Assembly (NCBI GenBank): GCA_012517485.1
Contig: JAAYUT010000529.1
Coordinates: 1 to 14,273, forward strand
From: Candidatus Atribacter fermentans
Lineage (GTDB): Bacteria > Atribacterota > Atribacteria > Atribacterales > Atribacteraceae
Direction: 5' to 3'
DNA: 14,273 nt
Under the pieces are notes generated by a model that searched no databases, had not been told where the DNA came from, and saw only the letters and a list, made by a program, of their open reading frames with translations. Below are positions 7,141 through 14,270 of this stretch, in pieces (positions within the stretch are counted from its first letter, which is position 1; each line of letters begins with the position of its first letter). A program made the translations under genes and the position numbers.

Positions 7141-7172
7141 ATTATAACATCCTGTAAGAACTGGTTATAACA
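7141..7172 (-). promoter_or_regulatory. Promoter of the GntR-type regulator gene
   Basis: A perfect TATAAT lies on the minus strand at 7146-7141. Possible -35 elements are weak: TTGTTA at 7172-7167 is 20 bp away, and TTATAA at 7170-7165 is 18 bp away. The operator-like site 2 fills the spacer, so a bound repressor would block polymerase. The leader to the ATG would be about 30 nt. Confidence 0.5.
7149..7168. promoter_or_regulatory. Operator-like element, site 2 (regulator promoter)
   Basis: ATCCTGTAAGAACTGGTTAT matches 15 of 20 positions of site 1 at 5601-5620. The conserved parts are ATCCTGTA on one side and A-C-N-G-G-T-T-A on the other, with the same spacing. The CCTGTA...CTGG core keeps partial dyad symmetry. 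It lies between the -10 and possible -35 of the regulator gene, which suits autoregulation. Confidence 0.55.
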
Positions 7173-7192
7173 AGAATAAAAAATTCTCTTTC

Positions 7193-7208
7193 ATAAGTCA
7201 AGACTTAT
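7193..7208. promoter_or_regulatory. Second dyad in the divergent intergenic region
   Basis: ATAAGTC (7193-7199) and GACTTAT (7202-7208) are perfect inverted 7-bp arms separated by AA. The dyad lies about 30 bp upstream of site 2, between the divergent genes. It could be a binding site for another regulator; no matching copy was seen elsewhere in the window. Confidence 0.3.
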
Positions 7209-7347
7209 AAATATGAATGAATAAAAATTCATTTATAACGAGTTTAAAGATTATTTTCCTCTGGATTTTTTGGAAGAAAGAAGAATAATCTCCTCGTTTT
7301 TTCGGTTTAAACTTTGAGGTTTTAAAAAAAATCATGATAAACTTCTT

Positions 7348-7362
7348 TATAATAAACAGGAT
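7348..7362 (+). promoter_or_regulatory. Predicted -10 of the SIS B/kinase/nagB operon with an operator half-site
   Basis: TATAAT at 7348-7353 would place transcription start near 7360. ACAGGAT (7356-7362) is the reverse complement of the ATCCTGT half of sites 1 and 2 and lies on that start. The other half-site is poorly conserved and no good -35 is seen, so both the promoter and the operator are tentative. Confidence 0.4.
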
Positions 7363-7386
7363 AAATTCAATATTAGGAGGAAAAAT

Positions 7387-8136
7387 ATGGATTCGAATTT
7401 TATTTTTGATTTAAGTTATTATGATAAAGTAAACAACCAGCTTAAGAAAATCATTGAAATAGAAAAAGAAAAAATGATGCAAGCTTCTATTCAAATTGCT
7501 CAATCTATTGCTGACCAAGGAATTGTTCATATTTTTGGAACGGGCCATTCTCATATCTTTGGTGAAGAAGCTTTTTATCGAGCAGGAGGTTTAGCATGTG
7601 TTAATCCAATTCTTGAACCTTCGCTTATGCTTCATGCTGGAGCTATGAAATCATCAGCTCTTGAAGATTTAGAGGGCTATGCTGAGAAAATATTCAATCA
7701 TGTTCAACCCGAGAAATCAGATATTTTTGTTATTTTTTCCAATTCTGGCGTGAATCATGTTCCGGTTGAGATGGCCAAGAAAGTAAAGGATTCTCAGCTC
7801 CCTCTTATTGGCATAGGATCAAAAAAGTACAGCGAATTTTTAAAAAACAATAAAAAACGTCAATCGTTAAGTGATTTTGCCGATATATTTATCGATAATC
7901 ATGCTGAAATCGGAGATGCCGTTTTGTCGATAACCGGGCTTGAGCAAAAAATTGCGCCAACCTCTACAGTCTGTGGTGCTTTTATTCTCAATCTGATATT
8001 AGCGAATGTTTCGGTATGGCTCATTCAGCAGGAAAAAATAACTCCTCCGATATTTATTAGTGGGAATTTACCAGATGGGAAGAAGAAGAATGCTGACCTT
8101 TATAACTACTATCGAAAAAGAGTGAGAGCTTTATGA
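7387..8136 (+). CDS. SIS-domain phosphosugar protein B (COG4821/UPF0309-like)
   Basis: This 249-residue protein keeps the standard SIS motifs: HIFGTGHSH (48-56), FYRAGGL (63-69), a VIFSNSGVN strand-loop with Ser118-Asn119-Ser120-Gly121 for phosphosugar binding, FIDN, GDAVLSI, and the UPF0309-type C-terminus ISGNLPDGKKKNADLYNYYR. Members of this family are mostly uncharacterised phosphosugar-binding proteins found next to amino-sugar genes; isomerase, lyase (MurQ-like) or deaminase (AgaS-like) activity is possible. The start is ATG 7387 with AGGAGG 6 nt upstream. It is the first gene of the plus-strand operon, and its stop overlaps the kinase start (ATGA at 8133-8136), so the two are translationally coupled. 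It is cytoplasmic. The exact reaction is unknown. Confidence 0.9.
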   Translation: MDSNFIFDLSYYDKVNNQLKKIIEIEKEKMMQASIQIAQSIADQGIVHIFGTGHSHIFGEEAFYRAGGLACVNPILEPSLMLHAGAMKSSALEDLEGYAEKIFNHVQPEKSDIFVIFSNSGVNHVPVEMAKKVKDSQLPLIGIGSKKYSEFLKNNKKRQSLSDFADIFIDNHAEIGDAVLSITGLEQKIAPTSTVCGAFILNLILANVSVWLIQQEKITPPIFISGNLPDGKKKNADLYNYYRKRVRAL

Positions 8137-9632
8137 GAAAGGATTCTTCTTATATTTTAACTATAGATATCGGTACTACTCATTTAAAATGCATTATTTA
8201 TGATGAAAGTGGAAAGATAAAAGTACAATTATCACAAAACCATCCAACTCACTTTTCACTTCCTGGATATGCTGAGCAAGATCCTTCAATTTGGGTATCC
8301 AATTTACAGAACCTTCTTTACAAAATTAAAGATGAGCATCCAGAAATAGTCAAGTCAATTCAAGGAATATCTCTTACTGGTCAAATGCACGGACCAATTT
8401 TTTTAAATTCAAAACAAGAAATAACTTATCCCTGCCTTATTTGGTCTGATACCAGAGCCCATGAAGAGGTTATTTACTTAGAAAAAATTTTCACCACCGA
8501 TGCAATTTTAAAAATAACAGGAAACCCGATTCAAGAAAGTTTTACTCTTCCAAAAATTATTTGGCTGAAAAATAAACAACCAAATCTTTTTTCATACGTC
8601 GATAAAATCATGTTTCCAAAGGATTATTTCGGTTTTCTTTTAACTGGTATTATAGCTACCGATCATTCTGACGCATCGGGATCGTTATTATACAACCTAT
8701 CAAATCACTGCTGGAGTGGAGAAATTATTGATAATTGTGAATTAAAAAAGTCTTTATTCCCTGATATTATTCCAAGTGATGCCATTTTGGGGAAGGTATC
8801 CTGGAATGCTGCCCAGCAATTTGGCTTACCGGAAGGGATTCCAGTTATTAAAGGTGGTGGAGATTTAGCAACCACAGCTTTGGCAACTGGAACTGGTCAA
8901 AAAGAAAGTCTATCTCTCTGTATAGGGACTGCAGCACAAATGTTGATGAGCCTTGATTCAATCGAGGAAAAATTGTTAGGACGTTTATACTTATTTTCTC
9001 ATTGTATACCCCGAAGTTATTTTTGTCTTGGAACTGTTCCAACCGGAGGATCTTCAATGCAGTGGTTTCAAAATCTTTTTGAATCGGAAAATAAAGAATT
9101 GATCTATAATGAATTAAACACCATCTATGATGAAATCACCGAAAGCAATATCCTTTTTTTCCCTTATTTAATGGGAACTGGAACCCCTTATTTTGATTAT
9201 CAAGCAAATGGTGCCTTTTTGGGTCTTCAAATTCATCATGAGAGAAAGGATTTAATATATTCCATTATAGAAGGAATAATTTTTGCTTTAAAAGATTCTT
9301 TTACCTCGATTTCAAAACCAAATATAAAAAAAATTTTTTTAAGTGGTGGAGCCACTCGTTTTTCAATATGGCCAAAATTAGTGAGCAATATTTTTGATCG
9401 TCCTGTTTTTGCTTTCCAAAATGCTGACACTGCCACTATAGGAGCGTTTCTTCTTGGTTCAAAACCTATTGGAATTATAAAAGATTACGACAGTATCCTT
9501 AATGGTTTCATACCTGCAGAACCAGTTCTTCCTTGCCAAAGATATACTCAAATGTATGAAAAAAAATTTAAAAAATATAGGCATTTTTCATCATATATCA
9601 GGAATTACTCCTCCATGGATGGATGGGGTTAG
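8133..9632 (+). CDS. FGGY-family carbohydrate kinase (xylulokinase-like)
   Basis: At 499 residues the protein is the usual length for FGGY kinases. It shows the N-terminal phosphate loop TIDIGTTHLK (Asp12, Thr15, Thr16), then GISLTGQMHG (78-87; the Met-His pair contacts sugar in XylB), WSDTRAHEE near 104, KDYFGFLLTG, SDASGSLLYNL, the catalytic-base motif Gly-Gly-Gly-Asp244, and the C-terminal adenine-binding FLSGGATRFSIWPK near 400. It transfers phosphate from ATP to a sugar in the cytoplasm. XylB is the closest recognisable match, but in this neighbourhood (SIS proteins, NagB) the substrate may be an amino sugar or ketose rather than xylulose. The ATG overlaps the SIS B stop by 4 nt. The last ~15 residues after KKYRHFSSYI look unconserved, but the gene appears intact. 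Confidence 0.9.
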   Translation: MRKDSSYILTIDIGTTHLKCIIYDESGKIKVQLSQNHPTHFSLPGYAEQDPSIWVSNLQNLLYKIKDEHPEIVKSIQGISLTGQMHGPIFLNSKQEITYPCLIWSDTRAHEEVIYLEKIFTTDAILKITGNPIQESFTLPKIIWLKNKQPNLFSYVDKIMFPKDYFGFLLTGIIATDHSDASGSLLYNLSNHCWSGEIIDNCELKKSLFPDIIPSDAILGKVSWNAAQQFGLPEGIPVIKGGGDLATTALATGTGQKESLSLCIGTAAQMLMSLDSIEEKLLGRLYLFSHCIPRSYFCLGTVPTGGSSMQWFQNLFESENKELIYNELNTIYDEITESNILFFPYLMGTGTPYFDYQANGAFLGLQIHHERKDLIYSIIEGIIFALKDSFTSISKPNIKKIFLSGGATRFSIWPKLVSNIFDRPVFAFQNADTATIGAFLLGSKPIGIIKDYDSILNGFIPAEPVLPCQRYTQMYEKKFKKYRHFSSYIRNYSSMDGWG

Positions 9633-9730
9633 TACAATTTACCAAAAATATGGTTTAATCCTATTCGATCTCGTTGATAAAATTAATTTAACTTTTTCTC
9701 CATAAACTGAAAAGGAAGGCGATTTGATTT

Positions 9731-10447
9731 ATGGAAATCATCTATGCAAGCAATTATGAGGATATGAGCCGAAAAGCAGCAATCGCTATTGCCCAACAAG
9801 TCATTAAAAAACCAACATCAGTAATGGGTTTTGCAACTGGTTCAACGCCTCTTCGAACCTATGAGATACTGATCGAATTTCATCGACAGGGGATCGTGGA
9901 TTTTTCTTCCATCAATACCTTTAATCTTGATGAATATGTCGGACTTCCCTCGAACCATCCTCAAAGCTATTCATTTTTTATGTTTAAAAACCTTTTTCGC
10001 CAAATTCAGCTTGACCCAAGTCGTATTCATATCCCTTCGGGAACTGCCTCTGATTTGTTGCAGGAATGCGCTGTATATGAAGAAGCTATTCAAAGCTTGG
10101 GTGGAATCGACTTTCAACTGCTTGGTTTGGGTCCAAATGGTCATATTGGATTCAACGAACCAGGCACTCATCTTAATAGTGTTACTCATGTCGTTTCGCT
10201 TAGCCAGGAAACTATCAAAGCAAACTCACGTTTTTTTTCATCTTTAGAAGAAGTTCCAAAAAGGGCAATTACTATGGGTATAAAATCCATTATGAATACA
10301 AGAAAAATTCTTCTTTTGGTGAGTGGAGAGAAAAAAGCAGAAATAGTACACCGTACTCTATCAGGACCGATTAATGAGGAGGTACCGGCATCAGTTTTGC
10401 AACTTCACCCCAATACCACTGTTATTATCGATCAATCAATTTTGTAA
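9731..10447 (+). CDS. nagB: Glucosamine-6-phosphate deaminase
   Basis: The enzyme converts glucosamine-6-phosphate to fructose-6-phosphate and ammonia in the cytoplasm. The 238-residue protein has GFATGSTPLRTYEIL (33-47), the phosphate-binding loop, then FNLDEYVGLP with the catalytic Asp67, and LLGLGPNGHIGFNEPG with His138 and Glu143. Position 136 is Asn where the E. coli enzyme has Asp141; Asn also occurs in the shorter Bacillus-type enzymes. It lacks the extended C-terminus tied to allosteric GlcNAc-6-P control in E. coli, so it is probably not allosteric. The start is ATG 9731 after AGGAAGG at about 11 nt. It lies 98 nt after the kinase with no terminator between, so it is probably in the same transcript. 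No nagA deacetylase lies nearby, so its substrate may not arise from GlcNAc by the usual route. Confidence 0.95.
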   Translation: MEIIYASNYEDMSRKAAIAIAQQVIKKPTSVMGFATGSTPLRTYEILIEFHRQGIVDFSSINTFNLDEYVGLPSNHPQSYSFFMFKNLFRQIQLDPSRIHIPSGTASDLLQECAVYEEAIQSLGGIDFQLLGLGPNGHIGFNEPGTHLNSVTHVVSLSQETIKANSRFFSSLEEVPKRAITMGIKSIMNTRKILLLVSGEKKAEIVHRTLSGPINEEVPASVLQLHPNTTVIIDQSIL

Positions 10448-10460
10448 ATGGGAATAATCG

Positions 10461-10474
10461 ATTTATCGATAAAT
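10461..10474. promoter_or_regulatory. 14-bp palindrome downstream of nagB
   Basis: ATTTATCGATAAAT is a perfect palindrome 14 nt after the nagB stop, with a T6 stretch a few bases further on. It could be an operator for the following gene or a weak terminator; the stem is AT-rich, so termination would be inefficient. Confidence 0.35.
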
Positions 10475-10628
10475 GCATATTTTTTGTTCAAACTAAATTT
10501 CTCATTTAAAAAAAAGTGATAACTGAATGACTTAAACTAAAGATGTATCGATCTTCGAAAAATAATTGTTCACGATTCCTTGTTCATGAGAAGAGAAAAG
10601 GTAAAAGAAATTAAAGGAGGAAAGAAAG

Positions 10629-11678
10629 ATGAACAGCAGAGAAAGAATTATAACCGCCCTAAAACACCAAGAGCCTGATCAAGTTCCCATAATTTGCCAA
10701 TATACCCCAGAAATCCAACAGATATTGGAAACTTATACCGGAGAAAGGGGCCTTGATGTTCATATTGCGATGGGTGATGATGCCGTTATAATCTGGGAAG
10801 GTATGGTTAACATATTTGATGGAAAGGTTGATGAAGGAGAAACCTATGAAACTGAATGGAACATTCGTCTTATAAAAAGAGGATTATATAATGAAATTTG
10901 TTACCATCCTTTAGAGAGAGCGACGTCTATAGATGAACTTAAAAATTTTCCATTTCCTAAGCCCATTTCACCAAATATGGTCGATCAGGTATCAAAAATA
11001 ATTGAAAGATACCGACAAAAATATGCCATTATTGGGTCAGTTCCCTTGACCATGTGGGAAGGATCTGTTCATTTGCGAGGTTACCAGCAAATTCTGGAAG
11101 ATTTAGTCACAAACATTAAAATGGCTGAAACCTTATTCGATCGGGTTATGGAATATCATTTTGAAATTGCCATGACTCTGATTGATTTGGGAATTGATAT
11201 TCTCTGGCTTGGCGATGATATGGGTATGCAGAGTGGAATGTTATTTTCCCCAGAACTCTGGCGTTGTATTTTTAAACCACGATGGAAATTCCTATTCAAC
11301 GCTTTTAAAAAAAGAAACCCAAACCTATTCATAGCCTATCATTCTGATGGAGGTATTCGTCCAATTATTCCTGATCTCATTGAAATTGGTTTGGATATTT
11401 TGAATCCAGTCCAACCCCTTTGTGAGGGAATGAATTCTTTTGAACTCAAAAGAGATTTTGGAAAAGATCTTAGTTTTTTTGGTGGTATTGATATCCAAGA
11501 AGCTTTACCTTTCGGAACACCACGAACGGTAAGAGATGAAGTTAAAAAGAGAATCGATGCCTTTGCTCCTGGTGGAGGATACCTATGCGGACCAACCCAC
11601 AACATTCAAGCTGATACTTCTCTAATAAATATCTTAACAATGTATCACACTATTCAAAATTATGGCAAATATTCTTGA
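10629..11678 (+). CDS. Uroporphyrinogen decarboxylase-fold protein, not HemE (MtaA-related family)
   Basis: The 349-residue protein opens with MNSRERIITALKHQEPDQVP, the usual start of the URO-D superfamily outside heme synthesis. It lacks the MRQAGR-type arginine motif of true HemE, so heme synthesis is unlikely. The motif after the fifth strand reads Y-H-S-D-G (His238 to Gly241), where corrinoid methyltransferases (MtaA/MtbA) have His-x-Cys; a Cys remains at 320 in YLCGPTHN. Relatives occur in methyl-transfer systems and also beside sugar-catabolic genes with unknown function. The start is ATG 10629 with AGGAGG 8 nt upstream. It is 181 nt after nagB, with three TTGTTCA repeats between, so it may have its own promoter. 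No corrinoid protein or methyltransferase partner is in the window, so no reaction is assigned. Confidence 0.85.
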   Translation: MNSRERIITALKHQEPDQVPIICQYTPEIQQILETYTGERGLDVHIAMGDDAVIIWEGMVNIFDGKVDEGETYETEWNIRLIKRGLYNEICYHPLERATSIDELKNFPFPKPISPNMVDQVSKIIERYRQKYAIIGSVPLTMWEGSVHLRGYQQILEDLVTNIKMAETLFDRVMEYHFEIAMTLIDLGIDILWLGDDMGMQSGMLFSPELWRCIFKPRWKFLFNAFKKRNPNLFIAYHSDGGIRPIIPDLIEIGLDILNPVQPLCEGMNSFELKRDFGKDLSFFGGIDIQEALPFGTPRTVRDEVKKRIDAFAPGGGYLCGPTHNIQADTSLINILTMYHTIQNYGKYS

Positions 11679-11709
11679 AAATTATGATTTACGGAAGAAA
11701 TAGGAGGAG

Positions 11710-12864
11710 TTAAAAATATTTTGATCGTGAAGAAAGAATAATCACTAAACCAGAAAAGAGTGAAATGAAGAGAATTGAAACTCGATAGGTTCCAGTTAAG
11801 TCGATTAAAGAGCCAAAAACGACTGGTAAAGCAAGAGGTCCGACATTCCCTAAAGATGATATAACTCCTACCACTCCACCTACTGAAGAAGCATATTTTT
11901 CGAGTTCAGTCGGGATAGCAAGGCTTATGGTTAAGATGCTATTTAAACAAAAACCGGCTAAAAACATGCTTAAGTTAAATAAACTATAATTACTTGTGTT
12001 CAATCCTAAAATTGACACAAGGGTTGCTGATCCCAATAGTATTAATAAAAGTTTTCGTTTTTTTAATCGATCGGAAACGAATCCAATTATTGGACCCGAA
12101 AAGAAAAAACCTAAAGGAAGTAAAGTTGCCAAGGATGAACTTAGATTTTTCATCTCGATTATTTTAGGAATCCAAGTTGCCAAGGTATCATAACCACCCA
12201 TGGCTGCTATGACTAAAAGCAAGAGAATCCATAGAGAACGATCTTTTAGAATAACTTTAAATTGGCCGAATTGGATGATACCGTTTTTAAGATGAGTCTC
12301 GGGAATGAAGATCCACCAAAAAATAGATATTAGAACCGGCATCAAGGCATAAACAAATAGAATAGTTCTCCAATTTATTAAGGTTAATAAATATGGTGTA
12401 AATGCGATAGCGGTTGCGTTTCCAGCTGCAAAGCCAGCAATATAAATTCCAGTGGCAAAACCAGTCGAATTTTTTTGAAATGATTTTTTAACTAAAAGTG
12501 GAAGAATAGGGAGAACTGATGATAAACCAAAACCAAGGGCAAATTGAGTAAAAAGAAGAGAAATATAACTCTGGGTAAAAGGACGAATGACTGCGGCGAT
12601 TGCTGATAGGGGAAGAGCAATCCGAAAGGCATTCCGAAAACCAAAACGATCCCCAATTAATCCCCAGGGGATACGAGAAGCAACCAAACTAATCATAGCA
12701 ATTCCAAAAATAAAAGCAAATCCAGCATGAGAAAGATTCATTTCTTTCATGATAATTGTTGAAAGAGGTGCTGTTGAAAATAAAAGCAGATGTAACATAA
12801 AAGCAATAGAAAATGCAAAAAGCGACATTTTTAATTGATGATAATTCTTTGAATTTTTTATCAT
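11710..12864 (-). CDS. Major facilitator superfamily (MFS) transporter
   Basis: The 384-residue integral membrane protein has about twelve hydrophobic segments. It carries the MFS loop 2-3 signature SRIPWGLIGDRFGFRNAFR near residues 63-80, and its second-half counterpart GFVSDRLKKRKLL near 260. It is therefore a proton- or ion-coupled or facilitated carrier of a small solute. The RIPWGLIGDRFG style resembles nitrate/cyanate/organic-anion type carriers as much as sugar carriers, so the substrate is open. The start is ATG 12864-12862 with AAAGGA about 8 nt upstream. It follows the dehydrogenase gene by 59 nt on the same strand and is probably co-transcribed, so it may move that enzyme's substrate or product. 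It is convergent with the URO-D-like gene; no clear terminator lies in the 31-nt gap. Confidence 0.9.
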   Translation of the reverse strand: MIKNSKNYHQLKMSLFAFSIAFMLHLLLFSTAPLSTIIMKEMNLSHAGFAFIFGIAMISLVASRIPWGLIGDRFGFRNAFRIALPLSAIAAVIRPFTQSYISLLFTQFALGFGLSSVLPILPLLVKKSFQKNSTGFATGIYIAGFAAGNATAIAFTPYLLTLINWRTILFVYALMPVLISIFWWIFIPETHLKNGIIQFGQFKVILKDRSLWILLLLVIAAMGGYDTLATWIPKIIEMKNLSSSLATLLPLGFFFSGPIIGFVSDRLKKRKLLLILLGSATLVSILGLNTSNYSLFNLSMFLAGFCLNSILTISLAIPTELEKYASSVGGVVGVISSLGNVGPLALPVVFGSLIDLTGTYRVSILFISLFSGLVIILSSRSKYF

Positions 12865-12923
12865 GGAAAGAATCCTTTTTTGGGTTACTATGACCTTTAA
12901 AATCCGATTTTTATTGATAGCTT

Positions 12924-13952
12924 TTATTCCATAATAATGACGCCTTTTATGTATTCGGTATTCTGTCCCGATGCTGCTTCAAATCCTTTACCAAGGTCTT
13001 CAAGACAAAATTGATGAGTGACTAATTGATCAAGTGGAAGGAGGTGCTTTTGATATCCCCAAACTCCTTTTGCAACATCTTCCATAAAATTGAGAGAATG
13101 CCAGGGGTGGACTGAAGCAATGATAGGTGATTTAAACATCAGTTGATAACCAAGTGTATTACTCAGTATTTGGTCACCAGCGTAAAATGATGATGCGATG
13201 ATTCTGCCCCTGCCTTGATACCCATAAAAGGATGCATTGCGAATTATTAAGGAAGCTATTTCCAAACCTTTTAATTTTCCAGTTATTTCAATTGCAACAT
13301 CTACTCCTCGATTATGAGTTAAATCTTGGATAAATTGTTCACAGTCATCACGTTTTGGATTCAACGTAAATTGAGCTCCAAATTTTTTTGCCCATTCCAG
13401 GCGCGAATCTTGAAGGTCTATTGCGATAAGCCCTTGGAGAGGCATTTGCTTCAAAGCTGATAACGTTAACAAACCCATCGCTCCACAACCAATAACAGCA
13501 ACAAAATCTCCATATTCAGGCCGTGCAGTTCGGACCATGTTCGATATACAGCCTAAAGGCTCTGCTAAACAGTATTTTGGATTCTCAACTGAATCAGGAA
13601 TTTTGACCAATTTTTTAGGAATAGTAACTACATGTGATGCAAATGATCCATCAATTGGACCCCCAACTCGATCACCAATTTTAAAATCTTTAACCTCGCT
13701 TCCAACATCAACGACAATACCTGATGGTTCATGACCTAATTCAACCGGATAGGGGATTTCTTTTTGAAAACGATAGTTTTCGAGACCTTCGATAATTGTG
13801 ACACTTTCTCCTAAGTAGGTGGACATCTCAGTATGGCATAAACCACAAGCTTCTATTTTTACAAGAACTTCATCCTTTTTTAATGGTGAAATTTCTTCTT
13901 GCTCAATAACAAAAGTTTTTGGTGATATGAGTTTGGCAACTTTTCTTTTCAT
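12924..13952 (-). CDS. Zinc-dependent alcohol/polyol dehydrogenase (MDR superfamily)
   Basis: The start is ATG 13952-13950 (MKRKVAKLISPK): GGAGG at 13963-13959 is spaced 6 nt, whereas the longer in-frame form from 14003 adds 17 residues that do not match the family and has no ribosome site. The protein is 342 residues. Cys39 in ACGLCHTE and His74-Glu75 in ELGHEPSG provide the catalytic zinc site; AVIGCGAMGLL begins the NAD(P)-binding Rossmann fold, with the acidic IDLQDSR after it suggesting NAD preference. The four-cysteine structural zinc lobe of classical alcohol dehydrogenases is absent (VGGPIDGSFASHVVTIP in its place), as in some sorbitol/threonine-dehydrogenase relatives. It oxidises a secondary alcohol or polyol, or works in reverse. 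It is the first gene of a pair with the MFS carrier. Confidence 0.92.
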   Translation of the reverse strand: MKRKVAKLISPKTFVIEQEEISPLKKDEVLVKIEACGLCHTEMSTYLGESVTIIEGLENYRFQKEIPYPVELGHEPSGIVVDVGSEVKDFKIGDRVGGPIDGSFASHVVTIPKKLVKIPDSVENPKYCLAEPLGCISNMVRTARPEYGDFVAVIGCGAMGLLTLSALKQMPLQGLIAIDLQDSRLEWAKKFGAQFTLNPKRDDCEQFIQDLTHNRGVDVAIEITGKLKGLEIASLIIRNASFYGYQGRGRIIASSFYAGDQILSNTLGYQLMFKSPIIASVHPWHSLNFMEDVAKGVWGYQKHLLPLDQLVTHQFCLEDLGKGFEAASGQNTEYIKGVIIME

Positions 13953-14020
13953 TATTTTCCTCCATAAATTGGGGTTGACTGGAAATAAAAATTTACCATC
14001 CATTTTAACCTTTTATCGGT

Positions 14021-14049
14021 TTTATAGCTATACCATGAAGACAACAATA
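14021..14049 (-). promoter_or_regulatory. Possible promoter region of the dehydrogenase/MFS pair
   Basis: A minus-strand TATAAA (14026-14021) lies about 70 nt upstream of the chosen start and overlaps the palindrome TATAGCTATA (14023-14032). Candidate -35 elements (TATTGT 14049-14044, TTGTTG 14047-14042) are poor. Confidence is low. Confidence 0.25.
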
Positions 14050-14184
14050 GTCGACGCATCTAAAAGTATGAGTTACCTTGTTTTTTTCTCCTCTGTTTAT
14101 AATTTCATTCTCACCTGGTACTGTAAAACAGCATGGATGTCTATTCTGAAAATACCATTTCAGCCAATTCCCGTATATTGACTT

Positions 14185-14270
14185 CTCCCTTTGGATAAAG
14201 GGAGATTGAGAGGGATTCGATTTTTTATCTCATTCTTTCAAATCCCCCTCACCCCCTTTACTAAAGGGGG
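14185..14270. repeat. Paired head-to-head copies of hairpin repeat family 1 (may continue past the window)
   Basis: The first copy starts with the hairpin CTCCCTTT/AAAGGGAG (14185-14192, 14197-14204) followed by ATTGAGAGGGATTCGATTTT. A second copy in opposite orientation holds the 22-nt segment 14238-14259, identical in reverse complement to 5788-5809, and ends in a perfect CCCCCTTT/AAAGGGGG stem (14252-14259, 14263-14270). The two half-elements make an inverted-repeat unit resembling a small non-autonomous element. The stretch 14033-14184 before it is gene-free on both strands as far as I can see. Confidence 0.75.

Noticed and set aside
9502..9705. Plus-strand open frame overlapping the 3' end of the kinase, ending in the gap before nagB
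   Set aside because: I considered a frameshifted kinase C-terminus, but the kinase frame already contains the expected final helix (YEKKFKKYRHF) and stops normally; the other frame shows no family resemblance.
10629..11678. hemE (uroporphyrinogen decarboxylase)
   Set aside because: The fold matches, but the HemE N-terminal arginine motif is missing and no heme gene is nearby.
11690..11725. Ribosome-site-like AGGAGGAG on the plus strand after the URO-D-like gene, as if a further gene began there
   Set aside because: Only a few codons remain open after it before a stop, and it overlaps the end of the convergent MFS gene; it may be a remnant but nothing supports a gene.
13819..14181. 120-codon plus-strand frame opposite the dehydrogenase start
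   Set aside because: It is mostly antisense to a well-supported gene, lacks a ribosome site and resembles no protein.
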